Shown here: one piece after another, positions 54,480 through 62,769 of the stretch
Layout: every line of letters begins with the position of its first letter
Numbering within the stretch: position 1 is the first letter of the stretch
The notes under the pieces: model-generated
Seen by the model: only the letters and a program-made list of their open reading frames with translations
The model's database searches: none
Told to the model about the DNA's origin: nothing
DNA from: Arthrobacter bussei
GTDB lineage: Bacteria > Actinomycetota > Actinomycetes > Actinomycetales > Micrococcaceae
Assembly (NCBI RefSeq): GCF_009377195.2
Contig: NZ_VJXX01000001.1
Location: 682,001-746,000 of the forward strand
Reading direction: 5' to 3'
DNA: 64,000 nucleotides
Program-made: the position numbers and the translations under genes

Positions 54480-54750
54480 GGTGTTGGCCCTTCCAGGCTG
54501 GTCCGAGTGGAGTTGATGGTTCAAGCCTCGAACCCGTTCCTTTCGAAACCCTATGAACTACCCATGGCTCGGATATGAGCAGATCTGCGCCGTCGGTGGG
54601 TCAGACACACCGATCGGAGGGACAACCGCTCCCCCACTCCCTCGCTCAACTCATCGCTGCATGGAGATCGGTGTTGGCCAGGTATATAGGCATGGTTGGG
54701 GTTAATGCTGGTCACAGGCTGAGCAAAGCAAGTGCGATGAGCCTTGGTTC

Positions 54751-56082
54751 ATGCGATCTTTCCGACGATTAGCCCTGACCGCTTCTACTGCTCTCGCCGC
54801 CACCGCGCTGACACTCATTCCTGCCACCTCAGCGCAGGCACACAGCCTGGACAGCAGTACCATCGCGGTGCGCCTGACTGAGGACTCGGCGGAAGCGACG
54901 GTATCGGTCGCGCTGGAATCTTTCGATACGGCTCTTGGTACTTCCTACGCGACAGCGACCGAGCTGACCGACGCCCAGGTCGACGCCATCACGGACTACA
55001 TCGACGAGCACCTCACGGTGACCGGGGCCGATGGAACCACATGGTCTGAGACTTACTCGGATGCTGTGGTGGAATCCGTCGAGGGAATTCAGTCGTTCAG
55101 TGTCGACGTCAGCTTCGATACCGGCAACGTCGACCCCTCGAGTCTGGTCATCGACTACCACGGCATCATCGAATCCGATGCTTCCCATGAAGCGGTCGTC
55201 GTCCTCACCGACGCAGCAGGCTCCATCTCAACACCAGGTGTCATCACAGCCTCCGACGAAACCCTAACCATCGGTGATGCTGTCGAACCGGGGCTGATGG
55301 ACATGATCGGTTACGGCTTCCACCACGTCCTCAGCGGAGCAGATCATCTGCTGTTCCTCACGACACTTCTGCTCGTCGCACCCCTTGTTGTCAGCATCAG
55401 GGGGCGGTGGATCCCGCGCGCTGGATTCGGGCGATCGCTGCGCAATGTTATCGGCGTGGTGACGGCTTTCACCATCGGACACTCGTTAACGCTCATCGCC
55501 GCCGCCCTTGGGTGGATCGCCTTGCCGTCCGGGCCCGTAGAAATTCTCGTCGCCTCGTCCGTAGCCGTTGCAGCCCTCCACGCCATCAGGCCCCTCATCC
55601 ATCGCGGAGAAGTCCTCATTGCAGGCCTGTTCGGGCTGGTCCATGGACTGGCGTTCGCCGGTATCCTCACCGACCTCGGGTTCGACGGGACCCTGTCGAT
55701 CTTCACCCTGCTCGCGTTCAACGTCGGCGTGGAGCTCGCTCAACTCGCGACCGTCGCCTTGGTCTTCCCCTCCATCTACCTCATCTCACGCACCACGTGG
55801 GGCACACAGGTACGCACCGGGATAGCCCTCGTCGCCCTCACCGCTGCCGGGTTCTGGGTCCTGGACCGAACCGGCATCCTCACCAGTCCCATCACAGGAC
55901 TCGAAGAAGCACTCATTAACAACTCCTGGGCCGTCGCTGTAATCCTCGCCGGCATCGCAATCACCGCCTGGCTGACAAGCCGTACTGCCACCGCATCTCG
56001 GCCAACCGGAACCACCTTCGCCCCAGAACGACCATCCGCGATGCGACGAGCCGACAAGGTATACGGCCTCGGCCGGCATTGA
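54751..56082 (+). CDS. HupE/UreJ-like membrane protein
   Basis: A 443-residue protein with a signal peptide (ALTASTALAATALTLIPATS, AQAHS), an extracellular domain of about 170 residues, then seven or so membrane helices. The region MDMIGYGFHHVLSGADHLLF with the later VVTAFTIGHSLTLIAAALGW and LVHGLAFAGILTDLGF has the His-rich pattern of HupE/UreJ proteins, which transport Ni, Co or related metals. The C-terminal tail is polar. The ATG at 54751 lacks a clear RBS. A metal role fits the His motifs; the substrate is not known. Confidence 0.83.
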   Translation: MRSFRRLALTASTALAATALTLIPATSAQAHSLDSSTIAVRLTEDSAEATVSVALESFDTALGTSYATATELTDAQVDAITDYIDEHLTVTGADGTTWSETYSDAVVESVEGIQSFSVDVSFDTGNVDPSSLVIDYHGIIESDASHEAVVVLTDAAGSISTPGVITASDETLTIGDAVEPGLMDMIGYGFHHVLSGADHLLFLTTLLLVAPLVVSIRGRWIPRAGFGRSLRNVIGVVTAFTIGHSLTLIAAALGWIALPSGPVEILVASSVAVAALHAIRPLIHRGEVLIAGLFGLVHGLAFAGILTDLGFDGTLSIFTLLAFNVGVELAQLATVALVFPSIYLISRTTWGTQVRTGIALVALTAAGFWVLDRTGILTSPITGLEEALINNSWAVAVILAGIAITAWLTSRTATASRPTGTTFAPERPSAMRRADKVYGLGRH

Positions 56083-56191
56083 TGCCTCGGCTCTGCACGC
56101 TTCAAAGGTGGCGCATAGCTGCGGCAAAGCCCTCCCATTGATAAGCCGTCGAGGCTGGAACTATTCCAGTCCACAAACCGAGTGAGGCATC

Positions 56192-57247
56192 ATGAGCAAC
56201 ATCCCAGAACCGGACAACACACCGGAAGGCCCCATGTACGAGGGGCGGCTCCTCAACCGGACAGATGAGGAGGTCGTCGACCAAGGTGTCGCTTTCGACA
56301 TCGGAACACTCGTCAGCCGACGCTCGATGCTCGGACTGTTCGGCGCCGGCGTCGGGGCTCTGGCCCTAGCTGCTTGCACGCCCAACACGACCCGGACCAC
56401 CACCTCAAGCGCCACAGCCGGATCCACCGCGTCTGCGTCATCGGGCGCTTCGATCGTGGGAGAGATTCCGGACGAAACTGCCGGCCCTTACCCCGGAGAC
56501 GGATCCAACGGTGCCAATGTGCTTAAGGAATCAGGCATCGTCCGCACCGATATCCGTTCGAGCATCGATGGTGGCACCACAGCGGCCGGCGTACCGATGA
56601 CCCTGACCCTCACCATTGTGGACATTGCCAACGGCAACCTTCCCTTCAAAGACGCCGCCGTATACGTATGGCATTGCGACGCCGCCGGTGGTTACTCCAT
56701 GTACTCAAGTGGTATCGAGAATGAAACGTACCTGCGCGGCGTGCAGGTAGCCGACTCCAACGGCATCGTGACGTACACGTCGATCTTCCCCGCCTGCTAC
56801 ACCGGGCGCTGGCCTCACATCCACTTCGAGATCTACCCGAACGTTGCCGACATCACCGACTCGGCCAAAGCCATCGCGACCTCCCAGGTCGCCCTACCTC
56901 AAGACGTCAGCCAAACCGTATACGCCCTCACCGGCTACGAAGGTTCGACCTCTAATCTCTCCCGAGTCAGCCTGGATTCCGACAACGTCTTCAGCGATGA
57001 CAGCGGCGCCCTGCAGCTCGCCACCGTGACCGGAGACTCGACCTCCGGATACCAGATCAGCCTCACGGTGGGAGTAGACACGACCACCACACCCGCAGCA
57101 GGCGGAGGAATGCGCGGCGGGATGGGTGGGACTCCCCCAGGAGGCATGGGCAGCACACCCCCTGAAAGTGGCCTCGGCGGGACGCCTCCCACCGACACGA
57201 CCCAGGAAGCGCCGACCGACACGGCCACACCCACACCCGCCAGCTGA
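56192..57247 (+). CDS. Tat-type lipoprotein related to intradiol ring-cleavage dioxygenases
   Basis: A 351-residue exported protein. About 45 residues precede a twin-Arg lipobox (SRRSMLGLFGAGVGALALAA then Cys). The core matches intradiol dioxygenase beta-sandwiches: GEIPDETAGPYPGDGSNGAN, DAAVYVWHCDAAGGYSMYSS and PACYTGRWPHIHFEIYP, which keeps the Tyr/Tyr/His/His iron-ligand pattern (Tyr in CYTGRW, His in PHIHF). The C-terminus is a Gly/Met/Pro repeat (GGMGGTPPGGMGSTPP). The RBS is GTGAGG. It follows the HupE-like gene by about 110 bases. The substrate is unknown; it may be outside the cell. Confidence 0.8.
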   Translation: MSNIPEPDNTPEGPMYEGRLLNRTDEEVVDQGVAFDIGTLVSRRSMLGLFGAGVGALALAACTPNTTRTTTSSATAGSTASASSGASIVGEIPDETAGPYPGDGSNGANVLKESGIVRTDIRSSIDGGTTAAGVPMTLTLTIVDIANGNLPFKDAAVYVWHCDAAGGYSMYSSGIENETYLRGVQVADSNGIVTYTSIFPACYTGRWPHIHFEIYPNVADITDSAKAIATSQVALPQDVSQTVYALTGYEGSTSNLSRVSLDSDNVFSDDSGALQLATVTGDSTSGYQISLTVGVDTTTTPAAGGGMRGGMGGTPPGGMGSTPPESGLGGTPPTDTTQEAPTDTATPTPAS

Positions 57248-57300
57248 GCATCCCCGCATAGTGCGCGACCACACTGATGACGCATCAACGACGCGCCGCC

Positions 57301-57324
57301 TCTCGCATTCTCGCATTCTCGCGC
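57301..57324. repeat. Short 8-base direct repeats
   Basis: TCTCGCAT occurs twice in tandem, followed by TCTCGCGC, between the convergent dioxygenase-like gene and the MerR gene. No function is evident. Confidence 0.6.
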
Positions 57325-57361
57325 TCGAGGGTTCTATAGGCGGTCGTTCATGGGATGTATC

Positions 57362-57775
57362 TCAACGATCAATCACGTGGGCCTGATCGTTTCTATGGAT
57401 CACACCCTTGTAGGCCTCTATTTTTCGTTCGAGAGCGTCGAGGTGTCGACGAACTTCCGCCTGCCGCGCCATGACCGTCTCGTAATGCGCTTCTAGCAGC
57501 GCGAGCCGCTGTTTGTCCGTGGCTCCGGCCCGGTAGGCCGCCGCGTACTCACGCATCTCGGTAACGTTCATCCCGGTTCCTCGGAGCATGACCACTCCCG
57601 CAAGCCACGCCAGAGCTCTGTCGTCGTAGCGCCGCCACCCGTCCGCACTGCGATTGGGGGCGGGAGCGATTCCTTCCTTTTCGTAGTACCGGATCGTGTC
57701 GACGGTGATTCCGAGCAGATCAGCGGCGGCGCTGATGGTGACCGGTTGAGGAACCTTGATGGCAGGAAGGAGCAT
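57362..57775 (-). CDS. MerR-family regulator
   Basis: A 137-residue protein with the MerR winged HTH VTISAAADLLGITVDTIRYY, EKEGIAPAPNRSADGWRRYD, then a coiled-coil dimer helix. No Cys-rich metal loop is visible, so it is not a classic mercury or copper sensor; organic ligands or redox cues are more likely. It diverges from the aldo/keto reductase gene with a palindrome between them. Confidence 0.9.
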   Translation of the reverse strand: MLLPAIKVPQPVTISAAADLLGITVDTIRYYEKEGIAPAPNRSADGWRRYDDRALAWLAGVVMLRGTGMNVTEMREYAAAYRAGATDKQRLALLEAHYETVMARQAEVRRHLDALERKIEAYKGVIHRNDQAHVIDR

Positions 57776-57795
57776 CTTCCAAGTGTGGCATTTGA

Positions 57796-57813
57796 CATGG
57801 TGTGTACACCATG
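57796..57813. promoter_or_regulatory. MerR-type operator
   Basis: CATGGTGT-GT-ACACCATG has perfect 8-bp arms and lies between the MerR and aldo/keto reductase genes. TTGACA (57792-57797) overlaps its left edge as a likely -35, the standard MerR activator layout. Confidence 0.65.
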
Positions 57814-57861
57814 GTTGAGGCTCGTGGTGTCCGTCCTTCCAACACGAAAAGAGACGCCAGC

Positions 57862-58845
57862 ATGAAACAGATCACTCTGGGCTCGCAAGGCTTAACCACT
57901 TCCGCCCTCGGACTCGGGTGCATGGGAATGAGCGCCTTCTACGGCGGTGCGACAGAGGCCGGATCCATCGAAACGATCCGCAAGGCCCTCGACCTTGGGG
58001 TCACCTTGTTCGATACGGCGGAGGCGTACGGCCCGTTTGAGAACGAGAAGCTTCTCGCGCGGGCACTCGGAGCCGACCGGGGGAAGGTCGTCATCGCGTC
58101 GAAGTTCGCCTCCGATTTCACCGACGACGGGACACCTCTGGGTCTGAATGGCTCTCCCGAGCACGCGCACCGTGCCATCGACCGGTCACTGCAGCACCTT
58201 GGTACTGACCACGTCGATCTCTGGTACCTGCACCGTGCCGACCCGAACGTGCCCATCGAGGAAACGATCGGGGCAATGAGTGAAGCCGTCACCGCGGGAA
58301 AGGCGAGCTATATCGGTGTCTCCGAAACATCCGCTGATACCCTGCGTCGCGCTCATGCGACGTTCCCCATCACCGCGATCCAGTCCGAATACAGCCTGTT
58401 CGAGCGAGACGCTGAGCACAACGGCGTCCTTAGCACCGCCCGCGAACTTGGTATCGGCTTCGTCCCGTTCTCGCCACTCGGCAGAGGCTTCCTCGGTGGA
58501 ACCGTTATGCGCAAGGCCGACCTGCCCGAGGGTGATGCCCGCCGCAACCTCCCCCGATTCTCTGATCAGGCCATTGAGGCGAACCTACGCATCGTTGACG
58601 CTCTCCGACTGATCGCGAAGGAAAAAAACATCACACCGGCGCAGCTTGCCCTCGCCTGGGCCATCCAAGCCGGCACTGTTCCCATTCCGGGAACGACAAA
58701 AGTCTCGCGAATGGAAGAGAACGCTGCCGCCGCCGACATCGAGCTGACCAGCGAAGACCTAGCCCGCATTGATGCTGTGTCGCCTCATGGAGCCGCTACC
58801 GGTGCGCGAAACACAGAAGCAGGAATGGCTCGCGACCGCGGCTGA
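57862..58845 (+). CDS. Aldo/keto reductase under MerR control
   Basis: A 327-residue NADPH-dependent reductase from ATG 57862. It reads KQITLGSQGLTTSALGLGCM, LFDTAEAYGPFENEKLLARA (Asp/Tyr), KVVIASKFASDF (Lys) and VDLWYLHRADPNVPIEETIG (His), then LAWAIQAGTVPIPGTTKVSR (NADPH 2'-phosphate side). It resembles general aldehyde or quinone-detoxifying AKRs of the AKR13 type. The divergent MerR gene and operator suggest induction by a toxic compound. Confidence 0.9.
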   Translation: MKQITLGSQGLTTSALGLGCMGMSAFYGGATEAGSIETIRKALDLGVTLFDTAEAYGPFENEKLLARALGADRGKVVIASKFASDFTDDGTPLGLNGSPEHAHRAIDRSLQHLGTDHVDLWYLHRADPNVPIEETIGAMSEAVTAGKASYIGVSETSADTLRRAHATFPITAIQSEYSLFERDAEHNGVLSTARELGIGFVPFSPLGRGFLGGTVMRKADLPEGDARRNLPRFSDQAIEANLRIVDALRLIAKEKNITPAQLALAWAIQAGTVPIPGTTKVSRMEENAAAADIELTSEDLARIDAVSPHGAATGARNTEAGMARDRG

Positions 58846-59094
58846 ACCTGAATGTCTTCAGTCACTGATCGTGAGTCTCGAAGCGCTACTGCATCTTGAA
58901 CAGGACTAGGGGGAATCCGAGACGGTGTCGGGGCGGGCGAGGTCCTGATGCTTCTCTGCGGGCTCCGGACACCCAGTGGGGTCTCGCTTGATTGGGAGCA
59001 ACGCTGTGAGCTTCTGCTCAATTATTGCGCTCCTAAAGTTCGAGCAGAATCCGCCTGTGCCAAGAGAATCAGCGGCAGCTTGACGCGCCGCCGC
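58846..59094. other. Intergenic region, no gene recognised
   Basis: 249 bases after the aldo/keto reductase. Frames are short and not protein-like. With the weak gene at 59095 it forms a 512-base stretch that is mostly non-coding by appearance. Confidence 0.45.
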
Positions 59095-59283
59095 CTACGG
59101 GAAGGAGGCGTTGTGGGGTGAATTCTCTTCTCGAGGAGATGGGTGCGTTTTACGGTAAGCCTCTTTATGAAGCGCGAGTTTGCGTTCCGCTTCCTTCCTG
59201 CATTCTCCTCGGGCTCGGAGTTCAGCGGGAGTCAGCGTTTCCCGCGGTGCGCGAGGCCGTGCCGGTCTTTGATGCTGCTTCAT
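59095..59283 (-). CDS. Possible small basic helical protein
   Basis: A 62-residue open frame from ATG 59283, starting MKQHQRPARPRAPRETLTPA and containing ARGECRKEAERKLALHKEAY. It is rich in Lys, Arg and Glu and looks helical. It lies 74 bases after the Usp gene at 59358 on the same strand. The RBS is weak (AGAGAAG at about 11 bases). I do not recognise it; it may be spurious. Confidence 0.35.
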   Translation of the reverse strand: MKQHQRPARPRAPRETLTPAELRARGECRKEAERKLALHKEAYRKTHPSPREENSPHNASFP

Positions 59284-59357
59284 GGCGAGGCTTCTCTGGT
59301 CGGAAGGTGATGGATGGCTGTGACCGCTCTGAACATCGCTCTGCAGGCTGAGTCGGT

Positions 59358-59798
59358 TCAGGGGTGGGAAGGGGTGTGGACGACGAGGACAGGGCATTTC
59401 GCGTGAGCGACACAGGCGCCACTGACGGAGCCGAGGAGCAGCCCGCGGAATGTACCGTGCCCTCTGCGCCCGACGACGAGCATCGCGGCATCCTCGGAGG
59501 CTTTCACGAGAGCTTTGGCTGGATGCGCAAAGATCACCGTGCTGTCCAGGCCCTCAGGAGTGTCCTTACCGTAGGCGGACTCCAGCGCCGTTTTGAGATG
59601 GGCGTGGGCAGCGTCGGAGAATTCGCTGGTGCCCATTGGTACGTACCCGGGGTACTCCGCCGGATAGTCCCAGGCAGCGACGGCATGGATGGTGGCTCCT
59701 AGCGCTGGTGCGAAGGTGGCCGCATAGCGCAGTGCTTCCACGGATGCGTCCGATCCATCGACTCCGACAACGATGCGTGAGGGGGAATCGGTCGACAT
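59358..59798 (-). CDS. Universal stress protein (UspA family) 1
   Basis: A 146-residue single-domain Usp. It reads RIVVGVDGSDASVEALRYAA, AWDYPAEYPGYVPMGTSEF and the ATP motif GRRGHGTFRGLLLGSVS (G-2x-G-9x-GS, intact). The sequence is close to the Usp genes at 60077 and 60655, and it diverges from the former across about 280 bases with DevR-box-like sites. ATP-binding Usps help cells survive oxygen limitation and starvation in related mycobacteria. Confidence 0.9.
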   Translation of the reverse strand: MSTDSPSRIVVGVDGSDASVEALRYAATFAPALGATIHAVAAWDYPAEYPGYVPMGTSEFSDAAHAHLKTALESAYGKDTPEGLDSTVIFAHPAKALVKASEDAAMLVVGRRGHGTFRGLLLGSVSGACVAHAKCPVLVVHTPSHP

Positions 59799-59868
59799 TA
59801 CGGCTCTCCTTTGTTGGTCGGTAGTACTTTCTTCCTTGTAGATTGCACCTCGCGTGCGCCGGTGCGTA

Positions 59869-59882
59869 GGGCCTTTGGGCCC
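59869..59882. promoter_or_regulatory. DevR-box-like site between Usp genes
   Basis: GGGCCTTTGGGCCC matches 11 of 14 positions of the DosR/DevR core GGGACTWWAGTCCC. It lies in the divergent region of the Usp genes at 59798 and 60077. A weaker half-site (GGGACTA on the minus strand) is near 59990. Confidence 0.45.
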
Positions 59883-60076
59883 GCCTTGTTTACGGTTGCT
59901 CCGTGACGCCTAGAGCAGTGCTATCAACGCCTAGGAGCCCCTAGTGCTGGCGAGAACATGGCTTCGGACCGAATCGAGGTTGAGGTCGAAAGGCCCTAGT
60001 CCCTGGCCCCTGCGCAGGGCATTGTCGGGTGACAGAACGGCGTGCATTCACTCGGATAGCCGGAGGGAGGCGGCGT

Positions 60077-60520
60077 GTGCGTACCCTGACCCGCGCGCAG
60101 ATCGTTGTAGGGGTGGACGGTTCTCCTTCATCGGTCAGCGCCCTGCAGTGCGCTCAGAAGCTGGCGCCGGCGTTAGGCGCCACGATTCGTGTTGTCATCG
60201 CGTGGGACTACCCACCCAAGTTCCCAGGCTATGTACCTCTGGATACGAGCGAATTCGCTGAGGTCGCGAAGGAGCACCTCAGTAACGCCCTGTACGCGGC
60301 GTTCAGAGGCGATGTGCCCGATGACCTCCAAAGCTCCGTCGTGTACGCACACCCTGTTCAGGCTCTGATTGATGCCTCCCGCGATGCAGCCCTTCTCATC
60401 GTGGGTCGGCACGGCCGCGGGTCCCTACACCACTTGTTCCTCGTATCGGTCAGCACAGCTTGTATTTCGGAGGCACGTTGTCCTGTACTCGTCGTGCGAG
60501 AAGCCCCTGGGTCGATCTGA
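60077..60520 (+). CDS. Universal stress protein 2, altered ATP motif
   Basis: A 147-residue Usp from GTG 60077, chosen for the strong GGAGGGAGG six bases before. It reads QIVVGVDGSPSSVSALQCAQ and AWDYPPKFPGYVPLDTSEFA, close to the gene at 59358. The ATP-binding motif is changed: GRHGRGSLHHLFLVSVS has Val where the last Gly (GS) is usual, so nucleotide binding may be lost. Confidence 0.87.
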   Translation: MRTLTRAQIVVGVDGSPSSVSALQCAQKLAPALGATIRVVIAWDYPPKFPGYVPLDTSEFAEVAKEHLSNALYAAFRGDVPDDLQSSVVYAHPVQALIDASRDAALLIVGRHGRGSLHHLFLVSVSTACISEARCPVLVVREAPGSI

Positions 60521-60654
60521 TGGATCGCCCCACTCCGATACGGCACTCTTCTCATGCCAGGCAAGGGCCTGCTGACGATGGACACCGTTGTGGACGAGGT
60601 CGCGGCAGGGTACTTACGGCGTAGCGGGTCGGGATCCTACAGAGGAGGGGTGCG

Positions 60655-61131
60655 GTGGTGCGGATAGAAGCTGACCATGAAGTGGTGGTGGGAGTCGACG
60701 GGTCCGAGGAGTCAATCGAAGCTTTAAGGTACGCAGGGACGCTCGCGCCGTTTCTCAACGCGACCCTTCACGTCATCACCACGTGGGACTACCCTGCCGC
60801 AGACCCGCTACTGATGCCCTTCGGCAGTGGTGAATTCGCCGATGTCACTCGCCGTGACCTGAACCGAGCCCTTGTCGCCGCGTATGGGTACGAGACGCCT
60901 CCCCGGCTGCGGACCACTGTGGTGTTTGCCCGCCCCGCCAGGGCACTACTTGAGGCCTCCCGCCACGCCGCCCTGCTCATCGTTGGGCGCCGAGGCAATG
61001 GCAGAGTTCCCGTACGTGGTCTTGGCTCCGTGAGCAGCGCCTGCGTATCCCGCGCTCAGTGCCCTGTTCTCGTTGTCCCTCGCCGCCTGGCTGACGGGGA
61101 AGAAGTCGTGCCAAGAACGGCAAAGCTCTGA
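60655..61131 (+). CDS. Universal stress protein 3
   Basis: A 158-residue Usp. GTG codons at 60655 and 60658 follow AGAGGAGGGG; either could start. It reads EVVVGVDGSEESIEALRYAG, TWDYPAADPLLMPFGSGEFA and an intact ATP motif GRRGNGRVPVRGLGSVS. It is a paralogue of the Usps at 59358 and 60077, and is convergent with the tandem Usp gene at 61189. Confidence 0.9.
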   Translation: MVRIEADHEVVVGVDGSEESIEALRYAGTLAPFLNATLHVITTWDYPAADPLLMPFGSGEFADVTRRDLNRALVAAYGYETPPRLRTTVVFARPARALLEASRHAALLIVGRRGNGRVPVRGLGSVSSACVSRAQCPVLVVPRRLADGEEVVPRTAKL

Positions 61132-61188
61132 GCACGGGGTAGAGACCAGATGCGGGCGAGAGGGATCATCTGAGCCTTACCGGAGGCC

Positions 61189-62049
61189 CTACCGGACGAC
61201 AACGACGTTGCCGCGGGAATGGTGGAGGACAGCGTGGGCGGTGGACCCAAGTCTCGCACCCAGCGTGTTGCCTCCCTTGGCCCCGAGCACGACGCAGGCC
61301 GCGTTATGCGACCACTGGACGATTTCCCCAGGAACAGAGACAGCAACGACAGAGTCCCGGGTGTAGTGGACCTCGGGGTGCCCCTTGAGCAGGGCCGCTG
61401 CCCGGTCCAGCACAGCTGCCTCTTCCTCACGAGCTGTAGCAGGTCGCGGGTCTTTGGGATGGGGCTGCACGTGTAGAAGCTGGACATGCTTTCGCAGGGT
61501 GAGCGCGAGATTCGCTGCGAAAAGTACTGCCTGGTCGCTCTCGGTTGAACCGTCGACACCGACCAGAAGAATGTCGCGAGTGGGGCGGGCTTCGCGAACG
61601 ACCATCACGGGGCAGTCCGCGCTTGCTGCGAGGTGGAAGCTCACGGACCCGATCAGTAACCCCGCGAATCCGCCGAGACCACGGGTGCCGATGACGAGCA
61701 GGGAAGCTTCTCGGGAGAATTCGGTCAGTGTCTTGGAGGGAAACCCGATGACCAGTCGCTGATGCACCGGAAGATCCGGCTCAGAACGAACCGCTAGGTC
61801 ACGTCCTTCTGTAACAACTCGCTGCGCTTCCCGACGTAGCCCGCTGTCTTTGATTCCTGCCACGGGGCCCAGGTTCTGCGTGAAGTAGGGCCAGATCCAC
61901 GCATGGACGACCATGAGAGGTAGGTGGGCTACCGCCGCATAGCGGGAAGCCCACAGAACCGCCTTCCGGGCATTTTCAGAGCCGTCATAGCCAACGACGA
62001 CAGGCTTTCGCTCGAGGCCCCGGACCGAGAAGTCCGCACCGGAGGTCAT
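61189..62049 (-). CDS. Tandem-domain universal stress protein
   Basis: A 286-residue protein with two Usp domains. Domain 1 (about 1-140) has KPVVVGYDGSENARKAVLWA and GTRGLGGFAGLLIGSVS (intact). Domain 2 has ILLVGVDGSTESDQAVLFAA and GAKGGNTLGARLGS, one residue short in the G-9x-G spacing. ATG 62049 overlaps by four bases (ATGA) the stop of the broken Usp gene upstream, which supports this start and shows the two were once translationally coupled. It resembles mycobacterial two-domain Usps of the DosR regulon. Confidence 0.9.
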   Translation of the reverse strand: MTSGADFSVRGLERKPVVVGYDGSENARKAVLWASRYAAVAHLPLMVVHAWIWPYFTQNLGPVAGIKDSGLRREAQRVVTEGRDLAVRSEPDLPVHQRLVIGFPSKTLTEFSREASLLVIGTRGLGGFAGLLIGSVSFHLAASADCPVMVVREARPTRDILLVGVDGSTESDQAVLFAANLALTLRKHVQLLHVQPHPKDPRPATAREEEAAVLDRAAALLKGHPEVHYTRDSVVAVSVPGEIVQWSHNAACVVLGAKGGNTLGARLGSTAHAVLHHSRGNVVVVR

Positions 62050-62557
62050 ACTGGAGCCGTCGTAACCTGATCGGCAACGGACGTGCATCCGGACTCATCC
62101 GCTTGGATTCGACTCCGGAGTGAACCGTGGGCGATGACGACCGGGCAAGCGGACCGCTCCGCGACTGAGGAACTAACGGAGCCCAGGAGAAGCCCGGCGA
62201 AGCCACCATGCCCGCGGGAGCCGACAACGACCATCAATGCGTGCTCGCTTTCGTCGATGAGCACTTGAGCCGCCGGTCCTTGAAGGACTCGTCGTTCCAC
62301 CCGGCAGGGTGGTGCGTCTTGAAATGCGGCGGACAGTGCGTGATCGAGGGCGTTTTCTGCTAGTTCGTTGGGGTTCCAGTCGACGGGCGCAAAGGTGCCG
62401 AAGCCGATGGGTACTGCCAGGCGGTAACTGCTCTAAGGAAGTCGCCGGCCAGTGGGACGAGGTGGGCTGCGAGTTCGAGTGCGGCGATGGATTGCTCCGA
62501 GCCGTCGGCGCCGACGACGATGGCGCGCGGTGTGAAGGATGATGTAGCGGTGTTCAT
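62046..62557 (-). pseudogene. Frameshifted universal stress protein gene
   Basis: Two frames together make one Usp of 170 residues. The first half starts at ATG 62557: TPRAIVVGADGSEQSIAALE, then AVTAWQYP, and stops soon after. The second frame continues from the same place: IGFGTFAPVDWNPNELAENA ... GSRGHGGFAGLLLGSVSSSV and ends at 62046. One base is missing at the GGG at 62409-62411 (CCC on the coding strand): restoring it gives the usual WQYPxGFG. The total of 512 bases is one short of 171 codons. It is either a true mutation or a sequencing error. It overlaps the tandem Usp gene by four bases. Confidence 0.85.
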
Positions 62558-62628
62558 CGTGGCGTCCTGCTTCCGGGTTCCGACTGTTGGACACATAGAT
62601 CGTTGTACGGATGCCGGATGTCTTGGTA

Positions 62629-62669
62629 GGGCCGAAAGACCTGTCCGAGAAATCAGGGTCTTTCAGCCC
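62629..62669. promoter_or_regulatory. Pair of DevR-box-like sites
   Basis: GGGCCGAAAGACCT (62629-62642) and GGGTCTTTCAGCCC (62656-62669) each match 10 of 14 positions of the DosR core GGGACTWWAGTCCC. Their centres are 27 bp apart, between the broken Usp gene and the DevR-like gene. The second is flanked by TCAGGG/CCCTGA arms. Confidence 0.4.
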
Positions 62670-62769
62670 TGACGGTGCAATGTCCTGCGGGTGATGATGG
62701 TGAGGATCGTAATCATGTGGATGACGAGGCCTGGTAGGAGCCCGGGCTTTGTCAGATTGGAGGATGTGC

